From positions 1,426,001 to 1,490,000 of the forward strand of contig NZ_LT629695.1 in assembly GCF_900099705.1 (NCBI RefSeq): a stretch of DNA of 64,000 nucleotides, in the 5' to 3' direction. The notes beneath the pieces are model-generated. The model made no database searches and had not been told where the DNA came from. It was given only the letters and a program-made list of their open reading frames with translations. Position numbers and translations under genes: made by a program. Of the stretch, positions 35,762 to 44,454 are shown in pieces. The stretch comes from Agrococcus jejuensis (GTDB taxonomy: Bacteria > Actinomycetota > Actinomycetes > Actinomycetales > Microbacteriaceae). Each line of letters starts with the position of its first letter. Position 1 is the stretch's first letter.

Positions 35762-36417
35762 CAGGCGGATTCCTCTCGTCGGTCGTCGTCGCCTGCTGCG
35801 GGGTGCGCGGATGCGCCGGCCCCCTCGTCGAGCCACGTCGCCGACGCCGGGCTCGGGGCGAACGGGTCGACGTCGTCGGGCGCGTCGCCGGCGGGCGCGA
35901 CGTCGGACGCCTCGACCTCGACCACGGCGTCCTCGCCGCTCGGTGGCTCGGCAGGCGGCTCGTCGGCGACGACGACCGCGTCGACGATCGTCGCCTCGCC
36001 ACTCGCAGGCGTCGCGATCGGGGCAGCCTCGGCGCCCGCATCCTCGCCGCGCAGCGCGCGCCCCTCGAGCGCGCGCTCGTCGGCGTCGAGCGTGTCGTCG
36101 CGCTGGTTCGTGCGGCGATCCCACACGAGCCACTTCGCATCCATCGCGCGCTCGACGTCGACGCCGGTGACCTGCGCGAACGCGAGCAGCATGCCGATGG
36201 AGTCGGCGAGCTCGAGCGCGAACCGCTCGTCGATCTCGGCGGGGGTCAGGCCCTTGTCGCGCTGGCGGCCGGTCTTCGCGAGCCACGCCTGCGCGAGCTC
36301 GCCGACCTCCTCCTGCACCTTGAGCATGAGCCAGTCGCCGTCGCGCTCGAACCCGTAGATCTCCGCGTACCGGGCGCTGATGGCGTCGATGCGCCGTGCC
36401 AGCTCTGCGAGCTCCAT
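35761..36417 (-). CDS. MazG-like nucleotide pyrophosphohydrolase with acidic tail
   Basis: A 218-residue protein. The N-terminal 110 residues form an all-alpha NTP pyrophosphatase domain with the Mg ligands in QEEVGELAQAW and FALELADSIGMLL. Residues 115-218 are Ala/Asp/Glu/Pro-rich and probably disordered, an unusual addition. It may remove non-canonical nucleotides. It is coupled by overlap to the downstream P-loop kinase gene. Confidence 0.82.
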   Translation of the reverse strand: MELAELARRIDAISARYAEIYGFERDGDWLMLKVQEEVGELAQAWLAKTGRQRDKGLTPAEIDERFALELADSIGMLLAFAQVTGVDVERAMDAKWLVWDRRTNQRDDTLDADERALEGRALRGEDAGAEAAPIATPASGEATIVDAVVVADEPPAEPPSGEDAVVEVEASDVAPAGDAPDDVDPFAPSPASATWLDEGAGASAHPAAGDDDRREESA

Positions 36418-36465
36418 CGCTCCATCATGGGGCGTCGATCCTCATGACGCGCGGGGAGGAGGGGT

Positions 36466-36596
36466 CACTGTCGTACGCCGCGCCCGGCGGCGCGCGCGAC
36501 AGTGGTCACTCGATGCCGCTTCGCGCGGCGTGTCGCGGCAGGAGGTGACCAGTCATCGCACGGAGATGACCACTCCCCGGCAGGAAGTGACCACTC
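36466..36596. repeat. family-C repeat cluster
   Basis: It includes CACTGTCG...CGACAGTG (inverted) and three ~20-bp units ending GTGACCAGTC, ATGACCACTC and GTGACCACTC at about 36530-36596. It reaches to within seven bases of the stop of the next minus-strand gene. Confidence 0.8.
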
Positions 36597-36602
36597 CCGA
36601 TC

Positions 36603-37901
36603 TCAGGAGGCGGATGCGGGCGCGGTCGGCAGCGGCTGCTCGCGCATGCCCCACGCCTGGCCGTAGCCGCCGTCGGCCTCGGGCGCCGCCATGAGGTCGA
36701 GGAACGCCTTCGCGTCGAACGCCTCGGGGCCGAGCACGCCTGCACCCGACCAGACGCCCGTCGCGAGCAGCTCGAGCGCGATGACGGGGTTGAGGGCCGT
36801 CTGCCACACGACGCACTGCGAGTCGTACTCGGCCATCGTCCACGCGTTGTCGGACACGTGATAGAGGTACGTCGACCGCGGCTGCCCATCCGTGCCGGTG
36901 CCCGTGACCCACACGCCAGCGCACGTCTTGCCCTCCATGCGCGGCCCGATCGTGGCGGGGTCGGGCAGCGCGGCGGCGACGACGTCGCGCGGCGACACCT
37001 CCACCGGTCCGCCCTTCGAGCGCACCCGGATGGGCTCGTTCGAGTCGAGGCCGAGCAGGCCCAGGGTGCGCAGCACGCCGATGAACTCCGAGCCGAGGCC
37101 GTACTTGAACGTGACGCGCTTCGCGTCGAGCCAGCGCGGCATGAGCAGCACCTCCTCGTGCTCGACGTTGACGCACTCGACGGGGCCGATGCCCTCGGGG
37201 AAGTCGAACACCTCGGGCTCCGAGAACGGCGGCGTCGTGAACCAGCCGCGCCCCTGCTCCCACACGACGGGCGGGTTGAGGCACTCCTCGATCGTCGTCC
37301 AGATCGAGAACGACGGCGCGAAGATCTCGGTGCCGTCGTCGTCGCGCACGACGAGGTTGGCGCCGTCGCGCGTGCCGAGCTCGTCGATCGACGAGAAGAG
37401 GTGGTCGGATGCGTAGCGCGCGAACACGTCGGAGAGGCCGGGCTCGACGCCCATGCCCACGAGCGCGAGCCGGCCGGCGGCCTCCCACTCCCCCGCCTTC
37501 GCGAACTGGCGGTCGCCGAGCATGACGCCGACCTCCTCGTACGGCCGCTCGGGGTGGCGCGCCGAGAGGCTCATGGCCATGTCGAGGTAGTCGCAGCCGG
37601 CCTCGAAGGCACCGGCGAAGATCGCGTCGACGAATCCGGGCTCGACGGCGTTCATGACGTGCGTCGCGGCGTGCTCGCGCGCGAGCGCGGCGACGTTCGC
37701 GGGGTCGGAGGCGTCGACGCGGGCGACCGTGAAGCGACCGGCGACCTCGGCGCCGTGGCGCTCGGCGATCGCGGCGACGACGGCCTCTGCGCGCTCGATC
37801 GCGTAGTCGGCGACGACGATCGCGTCGTAGAACGAGCGCCGGGCGGCGATGCGGGCGAAGGCGGCGCCGACGCCGCCGGCGCCGATGAGCAGGATGCGCA
37901 T
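36603..37901 (-). CDS. saccharopine dehydrogenase-like oxidoreductase
   Basis: A 432-residue protein. The Rossmann start MRILLIGAGGVGAAFARIA binds NAD(P); VMNAVEPGFVDAIFAGAFEAGCDYLDMA follows. The C-terminal catalytic-type domain includes GVEPGLSDVFARYASDHL and SKGGPVEVSPRDV. Carboxynorspermidine or related dehydrogenases of polyamine metabolism are close relatives; the exact substrate is unknown. It is flanked by repeat families C and D. Confidence 0.88.
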   Translation of the reverse strand: MRILLIGAGGVGAAFARIAARRSFYDAIVVADYAIERAEAVVAAIAERHGAEVAGRFTVARVDASDPANVAALAREHAATHVMNAVEPGFVDAIFAGAFEAGCDYLDMAMSLSARHPERPYEEVGVMLGDRQFAKAGEWEAAGRLALVGMGVEPGLSDVFARYASDHLFSSIDELGTRDGANLVVRDDDGTEIFAPSFSIWTTIEECLNPPVVWEQGRGWFTTPPFSEPEVFDFPEGIGPVECVNVEHEEVLLMPRWLDAKRVTFKYGLGSEFIGVLRTLGLLGLDSNEPIRVRSKGGPVEVSPRDVVAAALPDPATIGPRMEGKTCAGVWVTGTGTDGQPRSTYLYHVSDNAWTMAEYDSQCVVWQTALNPVIALELLATGVWSGAGVLGPEAFDAKAFLDLMAAPEADGGYGQAWGMREQPLPTAPASAS

Positions 37902-37996
37902 GGTCTCTCCTCGTTCCTGGGCGAATCGGCCCCGTGCGCCCAGCATCCCCCGAGCGAGGGCTCGGCGCCAGCAGCCGGGGCACGACCCGGCGCCGA

Positions 37997-38057
37997 ATGT
38001 GCGCGTCAGCGAGCCCTCGCGGCGCTGAGCGCCACGTGACCCCATCCAGGCGCACAT
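37997..38057. repeat. family-D hairpin
   Basis: Outer arms ATGTGCGC (37997-38004) and GCGCACAT (38050-38057) enclose an inner GGCGC-TGA-GCGCC hairpin (38021-38033). The same plan occurs at 49097-49157. Confidence 0.75.
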
Positions 38058-38090
38058 CCCGCCGGCGATGCGACGGCATCTCGCGGGGCG

Positions 38091-38096
38091 TAGCGT
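38091..38096 (+). promoter_or_regulatory. leaderless -10 box
   Basis: TAGCGT six bases before the GTG at 38103. Confidence 0.5.
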
Positions 38097-38102
38097 GGAG
38101 AC

Positions 38103-38600
38103 GTGGATCAGCACTTCGACGACCTGCTCGCCGCCAACCGCACCTACGCCGAGACCTTCGACCTGCAGGGATTCGACGGCATCGCCAAGTCGGGCGTCAT
38201 GCTCGTGACCTGCATGGACTCGCGCATCGAGCCGCTCGGCATGCTGGGCCTGCAGCCGGGCGACGCGAAGATCCTGCGCAACCCGGGCGGCCGCGTCGAC
38301 GACCGCGCGCTCGTGGCGCTCGTGCTCGGCAACAACCTGCTGAACGTCGACCGCATCCTCATCGTCGAGCACACGCGCTGCGCCGTCGCGTCGAACGACG
38401 AGGAGACGATCCTCACCCGCATCGGCGAGTCCGCGGGCCAGGATGCGCACTGGCTGCCGGTCGACCCGATCGCCGACCAGCGCCGCGCGCTCGCGGAGGA
38501 CGTGCACAAGGTCACGTCGCACCCGCTCATCGCCGACTCCGTGCACGTGGGCGGCTTCCTCTACGACGTCGACTCGGGCCTGCTCGAGCGCGTCGCGTGA
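38103..38600 (+). CDS. beta-class carbonic anhydrase
   Basis: A 165-residue small beta-carbonic anhydrase. Zinc ligands are Cys in VTCMDSRIEP (about 36) and His/Cys in VEHTRCA (about 89 and 92), with the Asp-Arg dyad in MDSR. It interconverts CO2 and bicarbonate in the cytoplasm. The GTG start is set by its leaderless box. The stop overlaps the next gene's GTG (GTGA). Confidence 0.92.
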   Translation: MDQHFDDLLAANRTYAETFDLQGFDGIAKSGVMLVTCMDSRIEPLGMLGLQPGDAKILRNPGGRVDDRALVALVLGNNLLNVDRILIVEHTRCAVASNDEETILTRIGESAGQDAHWLPVDPIADQRRALAEDVHKVTSHPLIADSVHVGGFLYDVDSGLLERVA

Positions 38601-39793
38601 CCAGCCCCGCCACGCACCCGAACCCGCTCGAGCAGGTGCCGCTCGAGCGGCTGCGCGAGCGCACGAGCATCAAGTGGCGCCACTTCGGCCCCGAGGTGCT
38701 GCCGATGTGGGTCGCCGAGATGGACGTCGTGCCCGCCGACGCGATCCAGGATGCGATCGCGAGGGCGATGCGCGACGGCGACACGGGCTACGCCCGCGGC
38801 GTCGACTACGCGGAGGCGCACGCGCGCTTCAGCGCCGACCGCTGGGGCTTCGCGCCCGACCCCGCGGCGTCGGTGACGGTCGCCGACGTCATGACGGGCA
38901 TCTTCGAGCTCATCCGCATGCTCACGGACCTCGGCGACGAGGTGGTCGTGACGAGCCCCGTGTACCCGCCGTTCCACGGCTACACGATGCATGCCGGCCG
39001 CGTGGTGCGCGAGGCGCCGCTGACGGCCGCCGGGCGCCTCGACGTCGACGCGATCGACGCGGCGCTCGCCGCCGCGACGGCGGGCGGTCGCCGCTCGGTG
39101 CTGCTGCTCGCGAGCCCCCACAACCCCACCGGCACGGTGCACACGCGCGCCGAGCTCGAGGCCGTCGCGGCGATCGCGGCCCGGCACGGCGCATCCGTCG
39201 TCGTCGACGAGATCCACGCGCCGCTCGCGCTGCCCGGCGCCGTCTTCACGCCGTACCTCTCGGTCGACCCTCGGGGGTTCGTCGTGACGTCGGCGTCGAA
39301 GGCGTGGAACCTCGCCGGCATCCGCTCTGCCACGATCCTCGCGGGCACGGATGCCGCGGCGACGCTGCGCGCGTTCCCCGAGGTCGTGACGCACGGCCCG
39401 AACCACCTCGCCGTCATCGCCCACACCGCCGCGTACGACCACGGCCGCGACTGGCTCGACGCCGTCGTCGTGGGCATCGCGGCCAACCACGCCCTCCTCC
39501 GCGAGCTGCTCGCCGGCTCGGGCGTCGAGCACCGCATCCCCGAGGCGACGTACCTCGCGTGGCTCGACCTGTCGGCGACCGCGATCGCGGATCCGGATGC
39601 GCGCGCCGCCGGCGGCGACGTGACCGCGACGAGCGCGCCGAGCATCGCGCTGCAGCGCGCCGGCCTCGGCGTCAACGCGGGCGAGCCCTTCGGCGCGGGC
39701 GGTGCGAACCACGTACGCGTGAACGTCGGCACGTCGCAGGCGGTGCTGCGCGAGGGCGTCGCGAGGCTGCGCTCCGCGGTCGGCCCAGCATGA
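38597..39793 (+). CDS. MalY/PatB-type PLP aminotransferase / C-S lyase
   Basis: A 398-residue fold-type I PLP enzyme. PMWVAEMDVVPADAI is the MalY/PatB start; SPVYPPFH, SPHNPTGTVHTR and VVDEIHAPL are standard; the Schiff-base Lys is in TSASKAWNLAGIR. This subgroup usually cleaves cystathionine or other C-S bonds and may also transaminate. It starts at GTG overlapping the carbonic anhydrase stop and is translationally coupled. Confidence 0.92.
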   Translation: MTSPATHPNPLEQVPLERLRERTSIKWRHFGPEVLPMWVAEMDVVPADAIQDAIARAMRDGDTGYARGVDYAEAHARFSADRWGFAPDPAASVTVADVMTGIFELIRMLTDLGDEVVVTSPVYPPFHGYTMHAGRVVREAPLTAAGRLDVDAIDAALAAATAGGRRSVLLLASPHNPTGTVHTRAELEAVAAIAARHGASVVVDEIHAPLALPGAVFTPYLSVDPRGFVVTSASKAWNLAGIRSATILAGTDAAATLRAFPEVVTHGPNHLAVIAHTAAYDHGRDWLDAVVVGIAANHALLRELLAGSGVEHRIPEATYLAWLDLSATAIADPDARAAGGDVTATSAPSIALQRAGLGVNAGEPFGAGGANHVRVNVGTSQAVLREGVARLRSAVGPA

Positions 39794-39878
39794 CCCGCTG
39801 CTCCCCACGCGCACCCAGGATGCGCGACCGCGATGCGAGTAGCCTCGTCCGCGGAATGTCCGAAGTCTGGAGGGTTCC

Positions 39879-41795
39879 GTGAGCGAGCCGATCGTGCCGC
39901 AGACGCGCATCCGCGCCGAGATCCGCCCCGACGGGTCCGGCGTGCTCGACGTCAACGGCACGCACCGCCACATCGAGCCCGGACCCTTCCCGCAGACGCG
40001 CACGGCGATCGTGTCGCACGCCGCCGAGTTCGCCGCAGCGCTGCGCCGCCCCATCGGCGTGACGATCGCGGGCGCCGACGGCCACTGGGACATCGTCGTG
40101 CACCCCGACGGCTCCGTCACCGACGTGCGCCAGCTCGAGGCGCCCGCGCCCGAGGTCATCCCGTCGACGCCGCCGCTCGCCGGACCGCCGGCGCCGCAGC
40201 AGCCCGCTGCTCCCGCCGCGCCCGCTCCTGCGCCCGCGCCGGTCATCGCATCCGCACCCGCGGCGCCCTCCGCGCCCGCACCGGTCGTCGCGTCGGCGCC
40301 CGCCGCATCCGACGCGCCCGCCTTCGGCCAGACCGGCACCGTGCCGCCGCTCGAAGATGCGACGCTCGCGTCGCGCGACGAGCTGCCCGAGGTCGAGCCG
40401 GTCGCCTCCGCGCCCGTGGCGTCGGCACCCGTGGCATCCGCTCCCGCGCCCACCGCCCACGGGGCGCAGGAGCTGCCCGCGACCCACGAGACCCCCGCGC
40501 CCGCACCGGCCGCGCCGTCGCCGGCGCTGCCGTCGTTCGAGCCGCCCGCGATCGACGACACCGTCGCCGCGCAGCCCGCACCGGCGCCCACGGGCCACCC
40601 CATCCAGTCGGTGCCCGGCTACGACCCGCTGCTCGACGAGACCGTCACGCGGCCGCCGACCGCGCACCCCATCGCCTCCGTGCCCACGACGCCCGGCACC
40701 GCGCCCGCACCGCTCGGGTACCAGCCCGGCCAGCTCGCGGCCGCGCCGCAGCAGGCGCCCGGCTTCCCGCCCGCATCCGCGCAGGCGCCGATGCAGCAGA
40801 TGCCCATGCAGCAGATGCCGCAGGCGCCCGCGCAGCCCGGCTACGCGCCCGGCGAGCTCTCGGGCCCCATGACGGCCGACGGCCGCCACTCCTTCCTCGA
40901 GGCCGCGCAGCGCGCGCACCCGGCGCAGCAGGGCCTGCGCGGCGCCATGACCCGCATGGGCCTCAAGATGGCGCCGAGCCAGGAGGAGCTGTCGGAGCGC
41001 GCCGACGAGCGCGCCGTGAGCCAGCACTGGTCGGGCCCCCGCACGATCGCGGTCGTGAACGGCAAGGGCGGCGCGGGCAAGACGCCCACGACCGTGCTGC
41101 TGTCGGCGATCTTCGCCCAGCTCGGCGGCGGCGGCGTGCTCGCGTGGGACAACAACCAGACCCGCGGCACCCTCGGCTGGCGCACCGAGCGCGGCCCGCA
41201 CGAGGCGACGCTGCTCGAGCTGCTGCCGCAGGCCGACCGCCTGCTCTCGTCGGGCGCGCAGGCCGGCGATCTCGCCGCGTTCGTGCACCACCAGTCGCAG
41301 GACAAGTACGACGTGCTGCGCTCGAAGCCCATGCGCCTCGCGCACGAGAACCGCATCGAGCCCGGCGACGTCGACGCCATCCACGCCGTCGCCTCGCGCT
41401 ACTACCGCCTCATCGTCATCGACTCGGGCAACGACGAGTCCGACCCCATGTGGCTGCGGATGATCGACCACGCCGACCAGATCGTGGTCGCCACCACGAC
41501 GAGGGCCGACCACGCCGAGGCCGGCGCCCTGCTGCTCGAGGCGCTCGCGCAGCGCGACGAGCGCTCGGCGATCCTCGCGAAGCGCTCGGTCGTCGTCGTG
41601 AGCCAGGCCGACCCGAAGGCGTCGCGGCAGGACGTCGACGGCGTGATCGGCGGCTACGGCCCGCTGTCGCGCGAGGTCGTGCGCATCCCCTTCGACCAGG
41701 CGATCGTCGACGGCCACCTGCGTCTCTCGTCGCTGCGCCCCGAGACGCGTCGCGCGTGGCTCGGAGCCGCCGCGGCGGTCGCGCGCGGGCTCTGA
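39879..41795 (+). CDS. ParA/MinD-like ATPase with Pro/Ala-rich N-terminus
   Basis: A 638-residue protein. Residues 1-90 form a small domain; about 90-330 is Pro/Ala-rich with VASAPVASAPVASAPAP-type repeats and MQQMPMQQMP; the C-terminal 260 residues are a ParA-like ATPase with the deviant Walker A VNGKGGAGKTPTTVLL and Walker B LIVIDSGNDESDP. The layout resembles EspI-type ATPases linked to type VII secretion, but no ESX gene is in the window. The start is GTG behind a GGAGGG site; a TAGCCT box lies about 35 bases upstream. Confidence 0.85.
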   Translation: MSEPIVPQTRIRAEIRPDGSGVLDVNGTHRHIEPGPFPQTRTAIVSHAAEFAAALRRPIGVTIAGADGHWDIVVHPDGSVTDVRQLEAPAPEVIPSTPPLAGPPAPQQPAAPAAPAPAPAPVIASAPAAPSAPAPVVASAPAASDAPAFGQTGTVPPLEDATLASRDELPEVEPVASAPVASAPVASAPAPTAHGAQELPATHETPAPAPAAPSPALPSFEPPAIDDTVAAQPAPAPTGHPIQSVPGYDPLLDETVTRPPTAHPIASVPTTPGTAPAPLGYQPGQLAAAPQQAPGFPPASAQAPMQQMPMQQMPQAPAQPGYAPGELSGPMTADGRHSFLEAAQRAHPAQQGLRGAMTRMGLKMAPSQEELSERADERAVSQHWSGPRTIAVVNGKGGAGKTPTTVLLSAIFAQLGGGGVLAWDNNQTRGTLGWRTERGPHEATLLELLPQADRLLSSGAQAGDLAAFVHHQSQDKYDVLRSKPMRLAHENRIEPGDVDAIHAVASRYYRLIVIDSGNDESDPMWLRMIDHADQIVVATTTRADHAEAGALLLEALAQRDERSAILAKRSVVVVSQADPKASRQDVDGVIGGYGPLSREVVRIPFDQAIVDGHLRLSSLRPETRRAWLGAAAAVARGL

Positions 41796-41822
41796 CGCGA
41801 CGCCCGCGAGCCGCGGGGATCG

Positions 41823-42515
41823 TCAGGCGTCAGCCGCGGGTCGCGACGCGCGGTCGTGCGCGCTGCCGCGGGAGGTGCCGCCGCGCGGCGAGCGCACCTC
41901 GGCGGGCATCATCGAGCTCGCCACGTGCTCCTGCGCGATGCGCCGCATCCCGAGCAGCATCGCGTCGCCCAGCACCGTGCCGATGACGACGGTCTCGGCG
42001 ATGCGCGAGCGTGCGGCGGCGGCGCGGCCGACGGCGGCGAGGTCCTGCCGCGCGATGAGCTCGATGGGCGTCGCGTAGACCGCGAGCATCTCCTCGATGT
42101 CCTCGCGGCCCACGCTGATCGCGGTGTCGACGACGGAGGCGCATTGCAGCACGCCGGGGTTGTCCTCGCCGACGTCCCAACCCTCGCGCTCGATCGCCGC
42201 GCGCACGAGCGCGATCGCCTCGTCGGACGGACGCTGCTCGACGCGCGAGACGGCTCGGTGCGCGTCGCGCACGACGATGTCGACCGGCAGGCTGTCGTCG
42301 TCGATCGCGTCGAGCAGCTCGCCGACCGCGGCGAGCGACAGCCGACCGCCCTCGACGAGCGCGCGGATCAGGCGCAGCCTCGCGACATGCGTCTCGTCGT
42401 AGGTCGTGCTGTTGACGGATTCGCGCACGCCGGGGTGGAGCAGCCCCTCGCGCACGTAGAACTTCACGAGCGCGACGCTGACTCCTGCGGCGGCACTGAC
42501 CTCTCGCACGTGCAT
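41823..42515 (-). CDS. MerR-family transcriptional regulator
   Basis: A 230-residue protein. The MerR HTH opens VREVSAAAGVSVALVKFYVREGLL and continues YDETHVARLRLIRALVEGG (1-75). The C-terminal domain lacks the Cys metal ligands of MerR itself, so another ligand is likely. Its last 25 residues are Arg/Ser-rich. A GGGAGG site precedes the ATG. It converges with the ParA-like gene and follows the nucleoside hydrolase gene. Confidence 0.87.
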   Translation of the reverse strand: MHVREVSAAAGVSVALVKFYVREGLLHPGVRESVNSTTYDETHVARLRLIRALVEGGRLSLAAVGELLDAIDDDSLPVDIVVRDAHRAVSRVEQRPSDEAIALVRAAIEREGWDVGEDNPGVLQCASVVDTAISVGREDIEEMLAVYATPIELIARQDLAAVGRAAAARSRIAETVVIGTVLGDAMLLGMRRIAQEHVASSMMPAEVRSPRGGTSRGSAHDRASRPAADA

Positions 42516-42592
42516 CGCGGCACCTCCCCCAACTGACAGCAAGCCGGCGGTGCTTGGTCGGGTGGCCTCTCCTCGTCCGCGGCGGGTGCAGC

Positions 42593-43558
42593 CTACTCCC
42601 AGGTGGGTGTGATTGTCGAAGGATTCTCGACAATGTCGAGCATTGCTCGCTCGAACCCGTCCCCCACTTCGAGCACGACACGGTGTCGCGCATCCGCCTC
42701 GTCCTGCCACGCGCCGTCGACCATCTCGAGCACGGCGCGGGTGCGCCCGCGCTCGGGGCCGTCGGAGCAGTCGACCGTCACGGTCGCGAGCGGCGATCGC
42801 GTCGTCTGCACGAGTCCCGTCGCGATGCCGAGGGCGACGGCGTCGTGGTTCACGGCGGCGCGCTGCCCGAGGATCGGCTCGTAGAAGTCCATGTAGGCGT
42901 CGAGCATCGCCGCGAGGCGCTGGCCGAGCGCGTCGCCGCCCGCGAGCCGCTGCCGCATCTCGTCGGTGATGATCGAGTCCATCGTCACGTCGAGCCCCAC
43001 GAGCGTGACCTCCCACGGTGCGGCGAAGACCTTCGCGGCCGCCTCGGGGTCGTGGTGGATGTTCGCCTCGGCGAACTCCGACACGTTGCCGCGGCGCAGC
43101 ACCGCCCCGCCCATGATCGTGACCTGCCGGATGCGCTCGGGCAGCGTCGGGTCGGCGTCGAGCGCGTGCGCGAGGTTCGTGAGCGGGCCGACGGCGACGA
43201 GCTCGAGGTCCGCGACGGCGTGGCTCGCGGCGACGATCGTCTCGACCGCCGTGCGCTCGGAGAGGGTCGGCGCGAACGCGAGGTCGGCGTGGCCGCCCTG
43301 CCCGTCGGCGCCGTGCACCTGCGGCGAGTACCAGGCGTCGCGGCCGTCGTACGGGCCGGCGGCGCCGACCGCGACGGGCACGTCGTCGCGGCCCGCGAGC
43401 GCGAGCACCTCGCTCGTGTTGCGTGCACCCTGGGCGACGTCGACGTTGCCCCACACGACGGTGCAGGCGACGAGGTCGATCGAGGAGGAGCGAGCCGCGG
43501 TGGCGATGGCGAGGGCGTCGTCGATGCCCGTGCCGACGTCGAGGATGATGCTGGTCAC
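42593..43558 (-). CDS. nucleoside hydrolase
   Basis: A 321-residue protein of the inosine-uridine nucleoside N-ribohydrolase family. The Ca-binding site is LDVGTGIDDALAIA (about 6-19), then VTIMGGAVLRRGNVSEFAEANIHHDPEAA and AVNHDAVAL near the end. It hydrolyses ribonucleosides to base and ribose; base specificity is unknown. The GTG start is placed by TAGGCT six bases upstream. Confidence 0.92.
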   Translation of the reverse strand: MTSIILDVGTGIDDALAIATAARSSSIDLVACTVVWGNVDVAQGARNTSEVLALAGRDDVPVAVGAAGPYDGRDAWYSPQVHGADGQGGHADLAFAPTLSERTAVETIVAASHAVADLELVAVGPLTNLAHALDADPTLPERIRQVTIMGGAVLRRGNVSEFAEANIHHDPEAAAKVFAAPWEVTLVGLDVTMDSIITDEMRQRLAGGDALGQRLAAMLDAYMDFYEPILGQRAAVNHDAVALGIATGLVQTTRSPLATVTVDCSDGPERGRTRAVLEMVDGAWQDEADARHRVVLEVGDGFERAMLDIVENPSTITPTWE

Positions 43559-43564
43559 GCTGCG

Positions 43565-43570
43565 AGCCTA
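43565..43570 (-). promoter_or_regulatory. leaderless -10 box
   Basis: TAGGCT six bases before the GTG at 43558. Confidence 0.5.
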
Positions 43571-43629
43571 GGTCGGCCGCCGTGTCGGTGGCGGCACGCA
43601 GGATGGGGCGACGACCTCGAGGAGGAGCC

Positions 43630-43986
43630 ATGTCCGAGCCCACCGGCCCCCAGCACCACGCCATCGACTACGTCGAGCTCTCGGCACCCGACCTGCCCGC
43701 CGCGCGCGCGTTCTACGAGCAGGCGTTCGACTGGACGTTCACGGAGTACGGCCCCGAGTACCTGGGCATCCAAGGCGTCGGCCGCGAGCAGGGCGGCATC
43801 GCGATCGGCGACGCGCCGCCCCTCGTGCAGCTGTACTCCGACGACCTCGACGCCACGCTCGCGGCCGTGCGCGCCGCGGGCGGCACGATCACGGTCGAGC
43901 CGTTCGACTTCCCCGGTGGGCGCCGCTTCGCGTTCGCCGACCCTGCAGGCAACCAGCTGGGCGTCTGGACGGCCGCTCCGGAGTGA
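43630..43986 (+). CDS. VOC-family protein
   Basis: A 118-residue glyoxalase/bleomycin-resistance fold protein: IDYVELSAPDLPAARAFYEQAFDW, with GGIAIGD and RRFAFADPAGNQLGVW at the end. Such short VOC proteins act as dimers; the substrate is unknown. A GGAGGAGC site precedes the ATG. It converges with a second, unrelated VOC gene. Confidence 0.88.
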   Translation: MSEPTGPQHHAIDYVELSAPDLPAARAFYEQAFDWTFTEYGPEYLGIQGVGREQGGIAIGDAPPLVQLYSDDLDATLAAVRAAGGTITVEPFDFPGGRRFAFADPAGNQLGVWTAAPE

Positions 43987-44000
43987 CGCGTCCGGTGGCT

Positions 44001-44378
44001 CTACCCGTCGTTCGCGCGGCACAGGCAGAACGGATGCCCCGCCGGGTCGAGGAAGACGCGGAAGCCGCCGTCGGTCGACGGCTGGTGCTCGTGCAGCGTC
44101 GCGCCGAGCGCCAGCACCTGCGGCTCGGCCGCGGGGATGTCGTCGACCCACACGTCGAGGTGCATCTGCTGCGGATGCTCCTGCCCCGGCCACTCGGGGG
44201 CGCGGTAGCCGTCGGCGCGCTGGAAGCACAGCGGCGGCCATCCCTCGCCGTACGCCTCGGCCCACGACCCGTCGTCGTCGGCGGTGTGCTGCCAGTCGAG
44301 CATCGCGGCGTAGAACGTCGCGAGCGCGGCCGGATCGGGACAGTCGAGGACGATGCTGGGCTTGCGTGCGATGGCCAT
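44001..44378 (-). CDS. glyoxalase-like VOC protein
   Basis: A 125-residue protein of the glyoxalase-like (PF18029-type) subgroup: SIVLDCPDPAALATFYAAMLDW, HLDVWVDDIPAAEPQVLALGA, FRVFLDPAGHPFCL. It often lacks a known substrate. A TACCGT box lies six bases before the ATG. Confidence 0.87.
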   Translation of the reverse strand: MAIARKPSIVLDCPDPAALATFYAAMLDWQHTADDDGSWAEAYGEGWPPLCFQRADGYRAPEWPGQEHPQQMHLDVWVDDIPAAEPQVLALGATLHEHQPSTDGGFRVFLDPAGHPFCLCRANDG

Positions 44379-44384
44379 GCCGCG

Positions 44385-44390
44385 ACGGTA
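44385..44390 (-). promoter_or_regulatory. leaderless -10 box
   Basis: TACCGT six bases before the ATG at 44378. Confidence 0.5.
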
Positions 44391-44454
44391 GCCCCGGCCT
44401 GCGACATGCACGAGGGGCTTGCCGGGTGCGCGGGCCGGCGCCCGCATCCGTCCG

